Shown: positions 1-10,529 of the stretch, piece after piece
Layout of the letters: each line of letters begins with the position of its first letter
Numbering within the stretch: the first letter of the stretch is position 1
Translations under genes and position numbers: made by a program
Origin: Hydractinia symbiolongicarpus
Taxonomy: Eukaryota > Cnidaria > Hydrozoa > Anthoathecata > Hydractiniidae
NCBI RefSeq assembly: GCF_029227915.1
Contig: NC_079881.1
Coordinates: 5,518,001 to 5,582,000, forward strand
DNA: 64,000 nt
Reading direction: 5' to 3'
The notes under the pieces: generated by a model
What the model was told of the DNA's origin: nothing
Database searches by the model: none
What the model saw: only the letters and a program-made list of their open reading frames with translations

Positions 1-279
1 GACGAAAGCAAATGCAAGTGCTTAAATCAACATCCATCTCGAAGTAAATCCGCTCCGTTAACGAAACAAAAATTGTGCGATTTTCATTTTTTGAACCCTC
101 ACACAAATAAGACACTACCTCGAAGGGAACATAAAAAACCGCTTTCCCCTTCGTCGTCATTTAGTTCCATTGATACGTCAAAGGGTTGGCAAAAAAACAA
201 TGCTACAAAACAGACCGTAACGAAGACTCAACTACCCAAACTGTTACAACATAGACAGCATGCTGATTATTGGAAGTAA
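1..279 (+). CDS. 3' end of an unidentified gene, entering from the left edge
   Basis: The frame is open from base 1 to a TAA at 277-279, giving 92 residues. The peptide is basic and rich in Ser, Thr and Lys, begins with a short Cys-containing stretch (DESKCKCLNQHPSR) and ends QHADYWK. No membrane segment or known domain is visible, and it reads like a disordered C-terminal tail. A polyadenylation signal AATAAA lies at 294-299, only 15 bases after the stop, which supports a true gene end. An internal TTG at 73 is unlikely to be the start because the frame stays open to the edge. Family unknown. Confidence 0.45.
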   Translation, partial: DESKCKCLNQHPSRSKSAPLTKQKLCDFHFLNPHTNKTLPRREHKKPLSPSSSFSSIDTSKGWQKNNATKQTVTKTQLPKLLQHRQHADYWK

Positions 280-1190
280 ACTATACGACACGAAATAAAT
301 TTTTACGACAATGACAGTCAGACAGTTTTACGAAAGTCTTGTATATTTATTTGGTCTGTGTGGCCATGCGTGTTTATCGTTTTTATATTTGTGCAATCTA
401 CGTTTATTGCTGTAAATCTTTTTTTTTTATGTCTGCATATCTTAATTTTTTAAGAAGCGCTGTTGTGTGTGTATGAAAATAGTATAAGTCGAAATCCGTA
501 TAAAACTTATGAATATAAAATTCAATTGGCTTTGCAACAAAAGCCAGCAGAAGAAAAGAAGTTATGACCACTAAACTTTGTTATTGTATATTACCAGTGC
601 ATCGTACGAGATGTAATCTTTTATTGGTTTGTACGGACGGGATTGATCACAAGAAAAAGCAGACATTTTTGTTAAAATTTAATATATATATACATAAATA
701 TCATTTAGAAATTTGTAAAACATTTCTAGTTGCATTTGCAGCTGCTTTTATGAGGATCAAGTAACCTTCCTTGAGAGAATATATAGCCATAAAACGACTT
801 TTCTGTTCAATTTACAAGAAAAATAAAATTATCTTTATAACGGGATTTTATAGTCGTGCTACGGACACACGAAAACGCCAACATGATAAGCTACACGGAA
901 TAAGAAGACGTGCGAACCAATGGGTTTATTTACCGGCTATCGACTAGTCTGTTATACATTTGCTCTACATACTATGTCAAAACATTATCTTTCGAATTTT
1001 TTTTAAGACATCTAATTGTCATATTTAACACCATAAAATCAACAACTGCAAGAGAGGCTCGTACAACCAGCAGTAACTGCAACATCCCTGTTTGCTTCAT
1101 CGTACAAAATTAACAGAACTAATCACCACAACAAAAGATATAAGAAGTAGCTTCTCCTGTGTATGTCATATCCAAATCATTTGAAATCAA
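280..1190. other. AT-rich intergenic stretch
   Basis: No ORF here looks coding; the short ones at 564-764 and 910-1113 have AT-driven composition. TTTATT at 925-930 reads AATAAA on the minus strand and could be the polyadenylation signal of the minus-strand gene that ends at 1191. Confidence 0.4.
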
Positions 1191-4091
1191 TTATTTAGTT
1201 ATTTTGACGACCACCAATCCATTATCGTCAACAAATCTGAATTTATTACTTGTTCTATTTTGACAACCTAACATCTCTCTCTGCAAAAAAGTACGACGAA
1301 CCAGACAAACGCTGTTAGGATTTATCTTGACGGCTAAAATTCTTTGAGATAGATCTGTTGTTACAGTTTTGGTAGTGTATCCTTGTGTTTTTCTCATAGT
1401 TATCGTTGCGTCTATCAATGGTGCCTTCGTTGCCGGCTTAATCGGTCCAAGTTTTTGATTTATGAAAGTCTGTATACGAAGTAACTCTGTCTGATTTAGT
1501 TTGTTTAGGAGACTCTGAAGCGAGGCTGTTTCTGTTGAACACGATATATTCCTTTTTTTCCTGTCAGGTAAACAATCTATGAAAAGATTTATAAATTATA
1601 AATGGGAACCGTGGTCTGGCAGGATGCAGGCCAGACACCTTAGCTAACCCTGTTCAGGCCGCACTTTTTGAGGGCTCCTTAAGACCATAGAGTGTCTGAG
1701 ATTAACGAAAGGGACATTGTAATTTCACAAAACTTGGCACAAACGCAGACCATAAACTTTGGGGTAAGAAAAATTGTTGCGAACGTTTTAGATATGCAAA
1801 ATGACTTGATATCAGCAAAAAAGGCTAAAATGTGACTTTGGAAATGTTGATCTTTTACCATGACAAACGTTTTTAAAATTTGATAACAAGATATACATTT
1901 TTAAAACCAGTGTAAAATAATTCTTCGTTTTAAAAAACAAATAAATTAATTCTACTTTTGAACAATGTCCAAAGTACAAAACTGTGTTCGGACAGCATTA
2001 ATTGTCTGAGAAAACAGCCGTCAATCTCGTCACACTGGCCTGATATATAAATGTTAAACTGAAAATGCAACGATGGAACGAAAAAGTCTTGATGATTATC
2101 ACCTTGCATAAATGTCATCACTTTCTCGATAGCATCAGTCTATCGAGACAAGTACGGTCGTAATAGCGTCGGGTCATTGTAATATGAAAGAGAGACTTTT
2201 AAACCAATCTAGGGGAATATCTCAGTTTTTTCTCCCGGCACGTCAACCTTAAGGATACGGTAACCCCCTGAGACACATACTCAGTGTATTTAAAATATCC
2301 CCTCTGCTCGCTATATTAACCCTAGCAAATATATATATTCGGAAAGCCAAATAAATTATCTCTAGAATGATGATAAAATATTTTTATAAAAAAAATTCAT
2401 AAAGTAGAAAAAAAATTATATACAAAAATTCACCCTTCCAGTTCATTTTGTCGAACACTCCCCTCAGTAAAGTTTTTGTTCGTACAACAAAAAAATATCA
2501 TTGCGAAGCTCTTATTCAGCACTAAAAAACTTTGCTTTTTTTACTCAAAACAACACGTGGTTCCAAAAATGTAACATATTTTGTGTCACAATAGCTGTTT
2601 TATGACAGATTAATCTATTTTTAAGCATGATAGATCAATCACTCGATATTTCCTCACTTTCTGCGTTAAAAAAGCAAAGTTTTGTAGCCAAAGATATAAT
2701 TGTCGCAACTTGTTTTCCTATAATTTCGACAAGATGGAGGGAGTTTTCGACAAAAATATATACCGTTACGACTGAAAATTTTATTTTGAGAAAAAGCAAA
2801 TCAAAGATCTTTGCTTTTACCTGCAAAAATCATGGTTACACTCACTTAAACGTTATGAATAATTAATAACTCATGAATATTTTGTTTAAAATTAATGGTA
2901 AAGTGTTTTCGCAGAACTTTGGATCTAGTTATTGGTAAACAGACAACAGGATAACATAACATAAGAGGATAAAAACGAAAAAAAATAAAGAAATAAATTA
3001 AAAGGTATAAGATGATAAATAATAATATATTTGTATAGATTATTAAAGTGTATGGAAAAATCCATTTAGGCAAAAGGCCATTAAAAAAATAAGTTGCTTT
3101 AGATGTTTTGCTGACGTAAGAAATGCATATACAAAAAAATTAAGTTTGACATTCCAAAGATAACTTTGTATTCCAGATTCATTTTATAAGTTTGTGTTCT
3201 TTTATTGCTTTATTGTGAATATCTAAAGTCTCCCCTTCGGATTGTTCGTTCATGACCATTTTTAAAAAATTAGAAGGGATTTATATCCTTGTAACGTAGG
3301 TTACACTCACTGATTTGATCCTTTTGATTATCTGTATAGGAAATGTGAAAATTCAAATATCTTGTACTGCTAACCATAAAAGACTCTAAATTTTGTAAAA
3401 ATTCGAAAAAAATATTAAAATCTGACACATTAATTTTTCATCTTGACTACTGTCAAATGTCGCACCTTTTTGAGAATGGCTCATATGTAGGGATGCAATT
3501 TTTTATTCGTTCTGCATAACTCTCTTTAATTATTATACAGATTAAATGTGTTTAAGGAATTTTAAACTTTGAGCACACTATTGAAAACACTAAAAAATAA
3601 AGAAGATTTTTCTTCATTTTATCACTCTTAACAATAAATATTTTTTCATTCTTTTTTAAAAAATATCAGGAAATTGTGCCAAAGAATCAAAATTTAAAAG
3701 AATATTTTTTTAAAAAAATGACCCTGAAGGGGGTTACCGTATCCTTAAGTTTATTACCTACCCCAACACTACCACCACAACCGACCCAGTAGTTACGACC
3801 CTGACACCTGAAATCGTGATTTTTAATCTTAGAAATAAAACGACCTAAAATAAATTTTTTATCAAATAGAAATATTTTCTATTCTTTGCATGTAAACGAC
3901 CAATTACAACAGTCCATTGCCAATAGTATTAACAATTAACATCACTTAACAATTCGGCATAAAATATCCATACCTTCATCTGCATGCTTTTCCAACAAAT
4001 CTGTTGTTGCAACTGACGTAACCAACAATATAAATGAAATCAACAATCCAAAACAAACTAGAATAATAACAACGGCTTTTGCTCTATCCAT
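1191..4091 (-). CDS. Two-exon gene for a small membrane-anchored or secreted protein
   Basis: Exon 1 (4091-3974) starts at ATG and encodes MDRAKAVVIILVCFGLLISF plus further hydrophobic residues, a signal anchor or signal peptide, then an acidic stretch. It ends at donor GAAG|GTATGG. Exon 2 (1576-1191) follows an acceptor reading TTTTCATAG. The phase-1 junction keeps the frame open and gives 167 residues. The extracellular part has four Cys and three N-glycosylation sequons (NIS, NQT, NRT) and ends NGLVVVKITK. The 2.4-kb intron holds a TTAA-flanked transposon. The layout (short cytoplasmic end, one membrane span, small Cys-bearing ectodomain) suits a cytokine-like or cell-surface ligand, but I recognise no family. 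Exon structure is inferred from splice consensus and phase only. Confidence 0.5.
2249..3748. mobile_element. Non-autonomous TTAA-flanked DNA transposon (piggyBac-like MITE)
   Basis: Terminal inverted repeats GGATACGGTAACCCCCT start at 2253 and end, inverted, at 3744. Each is flanked by TTAA (2249-2252 and 3745-3748), the target duplication typical of piggyBac elements. The interior is about 1.49 kb, very AT-rich, with no transposase. ORFs at 2627-2866 and on the opposite strand overlap each other and look non-coding. It sits inside the intron of the minus-strand gene 4091-1191. Confidence 0.7.
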
Positions 4092-4700
4092 GGTCAAATG
4101 ATGCAAACTAGATTCTAGTAAAATGTGTAGCAAACTAATATTCTATTGGAGACTTGTGAGGCATGTCGATACAACCACAATATGCTAAAACTGTCATTAT
4201 TTTAAAATGTAAACATGGTGAATCATCCGGTTATGTGATTGTCAATCCATGAATTCGAAATATGCTTACTTGAGATGTTTATACCAGCAGTAAACACAGT
4301 ATCTCCTCCTTCTTAGCTGAAGGAAAATATTTTAATATGCAACTCGATAAAATATAGTGATTTAGCCGGAGGGAGTGTAGATCAAAGTAACATGGGAATG
4401 GATTACGTGCAGTAATTGTCTTGAATTAAAAATTTAATCTTGCTATCGATATAAAGATATAAAGAATGAAAGGCTTATTCATTAGTTATACGGTTTAAAT
4501 TTAGACTTCAATTTAGTTTTGGATTTGGCATTTTAACCTGCTAGATCGGGTAGAAAAATCTCCCCTTATTTACCACGAACGACAAAAGTATGGGGAATGT
4601 GTCCCGCTCACAGGGCTTTTTTTTACGAGGCTTCTAGATAAACACAATATTACTATCTATCGTCAATTTGGAGAGAACAGGAAAGACAAAGATGAAAAGT
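4092..4700. other. Intergenic region between two minus-strand genes
   Basis: It contains the upstream region of the gene starting at 4091 and the downstream region of the lectin-like gene. No clear ORF or TATA box was identified. Confidence 0.35.
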
Positions 4701-4706
4701 TTGATC

Positions 4707-4721
4707 TTTATTAGTTTTATT
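4707..4721 (-). terminator. Polyadenylation signals of the lectin-like gene
   Basis: Two AATAAA hexamers on the minus strand (4721-4716 and 4712-4707) lie about 40-50 bases after the stop codon at 4758. Confidence 0.55.
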
Positions 4722-4757
4722 CTTTTAAAATTCATTCCCTTTTAATAACAGAGCCTT

Positions 4758-5173
4758 TTACTCTTTTCTAAATTTCAGGCGGTCACCACTACAACTATGA
4801 TAAATAACTGCTAAGGTACCATCTTTTGGCCTCGATGAACCACCTTTAGGATGAATACATTTTTTTGTTTCTGCATGCTTGAGAGCAAAATTCTGTCCAT
4901 CCAGTCTTGTTTTTTCGAATTTATCATAGCATTGAGGAACCATAGCAATATAAGAATTGCTGTTTTTTCCTTCTGGGGCGGCACACATACCCGTCTTCTG
5001 GTCCTTCAGGGCACCAGAGGTCGTAAACATAAATTTGGTGTTGCACGATTTCGACAGAGATAACTTAGAGTTGACAGACACTGATAGACACAAATCACTT
5101 GTGTGACGAAGTATGAATCCGTTTGTTGCTGTTGTAGGCGATGGTATAACTGAACCTATAAGAAAGTAAAAAT

Positions 5174-5205
<32 letters not shown>

Positions 5206-6372
5206 AAGAAGAAGAAGAAGAAGAAGAAGAAGAAGAAGAAGAAGAAGAAGAAGAAGAAGAAGAAGAAGAAGAAGAAGAAGAAGAAGAAGAAGAAGAAGAA
5301 GAAGAAGAAGAAGAAGAAGAAGAAGAAGAAGAAGAAGAAGAAGAAGAAGAAGAAGAAGAAGAAGAAGAAGAAGAAGAAGAAGAAGAAGAAGAAGAAGAAG
5401 AAGAAGAAGAAGAAGAAGAAGAAGAAGAAAAGAAGAAGAAGAAGAAGAAGAAGAAGAAGAAGAAGAAGAAGAAGAAGAAGAAGAAGAAGAAGAAGAAGAA
5501 GAAGAAGAAGAAGAAGAAGAAGAAGAAGAAGAAGAAGAAGAAGAAGAAGAAGAAGAAGAAGAAGAAGAAGAAGAAGAAGAAGAAGAAGAAGAAGAAGAAG
5601 AAGAAGAAGAAGAAGAAGAAGAAGAAGAAGAAGAAGAAGAAGAAGAAGAAGAAGAAGAAGAAGAAGAAGAAGAAGAAGAAGAAGAAGAAGAAGAAGAAGA
5701 AGAAGAAGAAGAAGAAGAAGAAGAAGAAGAAGAAGAAGAAGAAGAAGAAGAAGAAGAAGAAGAAGAAGAAGAAGAAGAAGAAGAAGAAGAAGAAGAAGAA
5801 GAAGAAGAAGAAGAAGAAGAAGAAGAAGAAGAAGAAGAAGAAGAAGAAGAAGAAGAAGAAGAAGAAGAAGAAGAAGAAGAAGAAGAAGAAGAAGAAGAAG
5901 AAGAAGGATGGATGGAGGTACTTACCTTCTAGAATAAACCTTAATCTGCTATAATCACAGCCAGAATAAATGACGGCTTTTGTGCCATCTTTTGGATTGA
6001 TCGAGCCACCATTTGGATGGATACATTTCTTTGTTATTGCATGCTGAATGGAAAACAAATTTCCTTTTTGTCGTAATACATACTTATCCGAGCATGACGC
6101 ATCGAATTTAATGTAATCTCCATCGTGTTGGCCTTGTAGTGAAGCACATTCTGATGAGCCAGCCATTCTTAAAGTATTCAAATCCGAAAACCTGGTTGCG
6201 CAAGCTGTTGTGTAGGAGAGACTCCCATCAGAAGCTTTAGAAAGATATTTTCCACTGGTTGCATGTTTGATACAATAACCATTTACTGGATTTGTTGTTG
6301 ATTTGGTTGCTGTTGTAACTACTGGTTGAGCGGTAGTTTTTTTAAATACGGTTGGCTTTGCAGTGTGAACTT
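4758..6372 (-). CDS. Secreted protein with two tandem lectin-like domains (5' exon missing)
   Basis: Exon 6372-5926 follows acceptor TTGTTCTTAG and ends at donor GAAG|GTAAGT. Exon 5155-4758 follows acceptor CTTTCTTATAG and ends at TAA. Both junctions are phase 1 and in frame. Exon 1 here starts with a Thr/Pro-rich mucin-like linker of about 30 residues, then a domain of about 118 residues; the last exon encodes a second, similar domain. Both end in a shared signature: KKCIHPNGGS or KKCIHPKGGS, then PKDGT, VIY, a Cys, and R-L-x-F. The spaced Cys pairs and repeat pattern suggest an extracellular beta-trefoil or ricin-like lectin fold, but no QxW motif is seen, so this is tentative. A signal-peptide exon should lie upstream; I did not find it. 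The intron is almost wholly a GAA/TTC repeat. Confidence 0.65.
5176..5906. repeat. 731-bp GAA/TTC trinucleotide repeat in an intron
   Basis: About 243 nearly perfect GAA units on the plus strand, that is TTC in the sense direction of the host gene. One break near 5428-5431 (an extra A) shifts the phase. It fills most of the intron 5925-5156 of the lectin-like gene. Read through, it gives artificial poly-Phe and poly-Ser. Long pure-purine tracts can form triplex DNA and slow transcription. Confidence 0.97.
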
Positions 6373-7844
6373 CTAAGAACAAAAGGCATAAACTGAGAAA
6401 CAATCAAGAACTCTTGATTAAACTTTAAAATAAGTTAATTTGCGACCCTCAAAACTGTAAATACACCAATTCGGTTATCAGTTCCGTGATTATGTAGAGA
6501 GTCGTGAGATGAGTTTACTGTAGTTAATAAAATCCCTGCACTAAGCATCCTTAGAAGAAAACAAATAGCAAGTAAGGTCTTTCATCTATAAGCGTAACTT
6601 TTTCTTTGTTTTACATAAACGTTCGCTCACTTCTCACTTCAACGAACTCACTTTCATTCTATTCTATATTCAAGTACTAGTCATTACGGTGTGAAATGAA
6701 TCCACAGGTTCTCCGGTCCTCAAATTTTTGTTCATCGTACATATCCCTAGCATCGCTTTTTCATATTTCTTAGCACAACGTAGTAACTCAGCTACCAATT
6801 TGGATAAAATAGGCTGCTCCGCCAGGCTTAAATTACGCGTTATTTTGTTTGCACACACCACGACTTTTTTTAGACAGACAAAATAGGGGTGTTATTAAAG
6901 AGATTAAATCATGCTAAAAATGAATTTGATTCTGCGAAAAATTATAAAAAACAACAAACTAGAAAAAAGACTGAAAAAGTAGTTTTTTGGAAAAAGCGTT
7001 TTATAACGGTCTCTTGTTTCGTTATGAAAACGACGTTAGGGATTACTGCGCTTGTATTGTGTAGTGTTATCACACTGTGTCTATGGGTTCTAAGGCACTC
7101 CCCCCTGGATAATCCTCCACACCCACCTCCTCCCCCCTGATAATCACACCTGGACAATTCTCACTGGGTAGCCCTCCACTCTGTCGGACAATTGCCTCCT
7201 CTATTTACCACTAAGTATTTTTTTCCTGGAGTAATGAAAATGCATTTTTAATGATAACGTTGTTTGACCGTTGTAACAATACATGAATTTTATTTATTTT
7301 TTTTTTTTTTTTTGGCGCGCCCTTATCATGTGTCCTAGTCTTTTTATGTACAACTCATCACAAGTCGATAAAATTGACGCTCGCACTCACCCTTAGATCA
7401 GAATAATATTTGTAGGACATATACTGAGGAAAGAAATATATACCATGTATTTTGTGTTTGGTATTGTCTCTCATCAGCGCTGCAGTCCGATATACAAAAA
7501 GAGACAACTTGTCCTGGGATCAAGGTTGATATTGTATGACAATTGCTCTACCTTTTTAAAGTGATAAAGAAGTAAAGACAATAATAAATAAATTTATCAT
7601 CGTTTGAGGTACGAACTAGAAAATAAAGATGTTTTTTATGAGCTGAAGGTAAATTTATAAATTTCATTCTTCGTTTAATAAACACACTTCGTATTCACGT
7701 TCGTAACAAAATGAAAAGGCATCAAGTTTCGTTGGAAAAAACGTTTCTTTAATTTTTTTTTAATATTTTTATTTTTTATTTAACTTTATTTTTTTAAGAA
7801 GTTTACCTTCTACAAAATGTGTGAAAACATTTAAACAGGATAAT
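6373..7844. other. Intergenic region with no confident gene
   Basis: A minus-strand ORF at 6861-6670 has plausible amino-acid use (for example KLVAELLRCAKKYEKAM) but no good splice sites in a phase that fits the lectin-like gene. A plus-strand ATG at 7024 begins a hydrophobic stretch, then runs into a Pro-rich low-complexity end at 7140. A poly-T run lies at about 7297-7313 and ends in GGCGCGCC. On the minus strand TTGTCTC and GAGACAA near 7475-7515 can form a hairpin. The final 100 bases are AT-rich with AATAAA on the minus strand (7790-7785, 7780-7775) for the astacin gene. Confidence 0.35.
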
Positions 7845-10472
7845 CTATAAAATTGATTTTTTTAACAAGAAGCCAAAATTGTCAGACGCACAGACAGCGG
7901 AATACCCGACATAAGATAATACGGCATAAGAAAATCTACCTCCGCACTTGTACATTTTATTGATTTGTGCAATGTCGATCTTGCTAAATCCTCTTCGGTT
8001 TCCTATTTTCTTCGTTTTATTCAAAACTTCGATGACCACGCCCTTTCCGTGTCCGAATGCAGTGGCACTGTAATGCATAACGCTTTCGTAATCATAAGGA
8101 AAACCCAATGAGTCAATTTGTTTGAACGTCATCTTACGAAACTGTGATGCACCTGGAATGTACATGCGATCCATAACAACACTTTATCCTGTAGGTAGTA
8201 TTATTTCCACGTTTTTGCTTTAAAACAAAACATTCCCCCGCTAATGTGAAATATTTAAACCTCACAGTTCATATCAACAACATCCAACAACATTCTCACA
8301 AAGTGTTCTATTCTGACCCAAAACTAAACAGTTTTAAAATTTATGTTTTTTGTTTTGGTAACATTCTTTTCTTTTTTTAATAAAGGGCCACTTTCTACCA
8401 ATCTTTTTGTAGCTACGTTTAGATACAGTACAACCACCAGTGTACTCTTGTTTCTCAAAATAAAAATTCTACTTTAAAAAAAGTGAGTTGCTTTGGCAAG
8501 TTGAGTAAACATATGTCAGTAATTCCCTTCCCTAAAACATGTTGTGGTTAGTGTCAGGTTTAGATTCGAGTTCAACCTTTGGATGAAAATAACCGATTAG
8601 TACCTATATGACAACAAAAGTTCGCTCAAATAAACAAGAACATATAAAAGAATCTTCAAGCCCGAACCCAGGATCTGTATATACATCCTAATTACGAAAT
8701 ATGACCAGCCCGGGGTTCAAAGTTAACAAATGCTCCACCTACAGCATTTCAATCGATCGTAATGAACTTTCACGTAGTCATCTCTATCGGGACGATTCTG
8801 CTCATGCCAAAATCCTAAACTATGAGCAATTTCGTGCAAGAGTACACCGTGCTGATAAAAACAACCAGTTGCAAGCCGGATGAAGTTGCCATAGTAACTC
8901 ATACCGACTGGAGAGCTGCATCTATAAAACAAAATTAAGTCGGGCTCAAATAAAAAGTTAAATATAATATCATCGTGAACAACATACAAATTAAGCATTG
9001 AAATATTTCAGCATTTGGCTATCTTTTCGTTTCGAATTAATCTCGTCCCCAGAGCTCTTCTACGCATATGATATTCTAACGAGACGGCTTTGTAAGATGT
9101 TCTGTGAATATATCATATGCGTAGAAGAGCCCCGGGACAGTTTTGGTTCCTTTCCGGTATTTTTGTCACCAATCAATCTAACTAAAATAACCCGCACATT
9201 TTAATAAAGGATGGTACTTTTAAAGTTTAGGCTGTTGATAAACAAAATAGTTTACATTGAAAAAAAAATTAATAAAGAATAAAAACTAAAAAAAATAGAC
9301 CGACAGATAACGTACCCTCCTCCTGGAACGAAACGTATGTAATTTCGCTCTTTATCTTTCCCGGTCTTCCTCTTCGCAAACCTTAAACAAGTTTGTTTCT
9401 CATAATCAGCGAGTGCTTTTTCGATACGTGTTCTATGCCACGTGCTATTTACTAAAGTGAAATCAATAATTAGCCAGCCTCGTTTCCACGTCCTTTTTTA
9501 AACGCAAGAGGTTACCTAAAGAAACACACTGATGACAAAGTTGCTAGGGGACATTTTTTATGTCCACTTCATCGTATATATTTAAAGGCGATTTTTCCCT
9601 ATATATATACGGAAGTCAGAATCGAGGATTAAAACATGCTGACATTAGTAGCAAAAAGGTAAAACTCGTAACGCAGAATCACATTTTTTAGAAATTACTC
9701 GGGACTCCTCGACGTTGTTCATAGTATTATTTAGCGCTGAAACTTGTGTGAAGGCGACAAAACTGAACTTTACGACTGGCGAAGAAATCATGACTTAAAA
9801 CTGAAGACAATGCAAAGAAATGCTAAGAGTAAGACAAGAAGAGAAAGTTTTGAACAATATTTTTTATTGGATTTACAGGATCTTGAGGCACCCCACAACA
9901 GTGGTTATATCTTGATATTATTTACTGTTAGATTTTGTTAGTAATTTTTTTAGTATCAAAGGTTGAAAATAGTTACACAGAACGACAGGACGAAATTGCA
10001 GAAATACAATCAAACCATAACGTAGCCAATATGCTGTGTAGCGGTATCCGCTATGTACCTCGCATTCAACCTCTATTTCGAGAATCGGCGTCGTATAAAC
10101 TTGTTTTCACTATTTGATTGTAAAATGAATTTAGAGGAGAAACATTTATATACTTACGAAAAGCTTCATCAATTTCGTACGGTATAGGCTCACCAAGCGG
10201 CCAGTGATTATACAAACCCTTTTTAGTCGCAGCGTAAGAATTAAGTAAGGCTTTCTGTTCTTTTGTTAGTTCGATATCTCCTTCGTACAGTGACGGATCT
10301 GTAAGGATAAACACGCAAAAAACTTACGTTTATAATACAACAAGAAATCTCGTGTTGTTAAAATTTATTCTCAAAACGTACTTTCCATTAATGGAATCCA
10401 GTCAGCCTTGGTGAACGACAGCAAAAACACGGACAAAAGTAACTGTTGCGCGTACATTTTCCTAAATTCCAT
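7845..10472 (-). CDS. Astacin-family zinc metalloprotease
   Basis: Secreted endopeptidase. Inferred exons: 10472-10382, 10298-10158, 9451-9316, 8921-8739 and 8181-7845, total 888 nt (295 residues). Exon 1 encodes a signal peptide (LLLSVFLLSFTKA). Exon 2 has the pro-region motif YEGDIEL, whose Asp is the usual zinc-blocking residue, then WPLGEPIPYEI at the start of the mature enzyme. Exon 3 has TCLRF. Exon 4 has the zinc site HEIAHSLGFWHEQNRPDRDD (HExxHxxGFxHE). Exon 5 has the Met-turn SVMHYSA and ends the domain at INKMYKC. Junctions 1-4 are clean and in frame. The exon 4-5 junction works only with a weak acceptor at 8183-8182; the better one at 8190-8189 would hit a stop. A GTAGAT donor after KCGG (7940|7939) may lead to a further exon; read-through adds about 30 residues. 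No ShK domain was found. Confidence 0.85.
9054..9130. repeat. Perfect 21-bp inverted repeat in an astacin intron
   Basis: Arm GCTCTTCTACGCATATGATA(T) at 9054-9074 is matched inverted at 9110-9130, around a 35-base spacer. Weaker pairing extends outward (GTCCCC against GGGAC). It could be a small foldback transposon or a structured intronic RNA. It lies in the intron between exons 3 and 4 of the astacin gene. Confidence 0.8.
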
Positions 10473-10520
10473 TCCGTTAAAGCAAGTGAGAAAATGTACG
10501 AGAGTGAATGATACTAAGGC

Positions 10521-10528
10521 TATTTATA
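10521..10528 (-). promoter_or_regulatory. TATA box of the astacin gene
   Basis: Minus strand reads GATATAAATAGCC. The TATAAATA core at 10528-10521 lies about 50 bases upstream of the ATG at 10472, and a TCATTC initiator-like sequence lies about 15 bases downstream of the box. Spacing suits a short 5' leader. Confidence 0.6.
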
Positions 10529-10529
10529 T

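Noticed and set aside
5156-6403. 415-residue protein with poly-Phe and poly-Ser
   Set aside because: It is read-through of the intronic TTC repeat. Clear splice sites (GAAG|GTAAGT and CTTATAG|GT) remove it.
6373-6403. Signal-peptide-like FLSLCLLFLE at the start of the lectin-like ORF
   Set aside because: No ATG; it is the polypyrimidine tract of the acceptor translated in frame.
7024-7140. Plus-strand ATG with hydrophobic stretch then Pro run
   Set aside because: No donor or continuation; the tail is low-complexity CCTCC sequence.
7470-7490. CTGATGAG on the minus strand as a hammerhead ribozyme core
   Set aside because: No GAAA core element or matching stems follow in the right order.
9744-9941. 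Plus-strand ORF in an astacin intron as a nested gene
   Set aside because: The composition is moderately coding-like, but there is no start context or partner exon, and the opposite strand has a well-supported gene.
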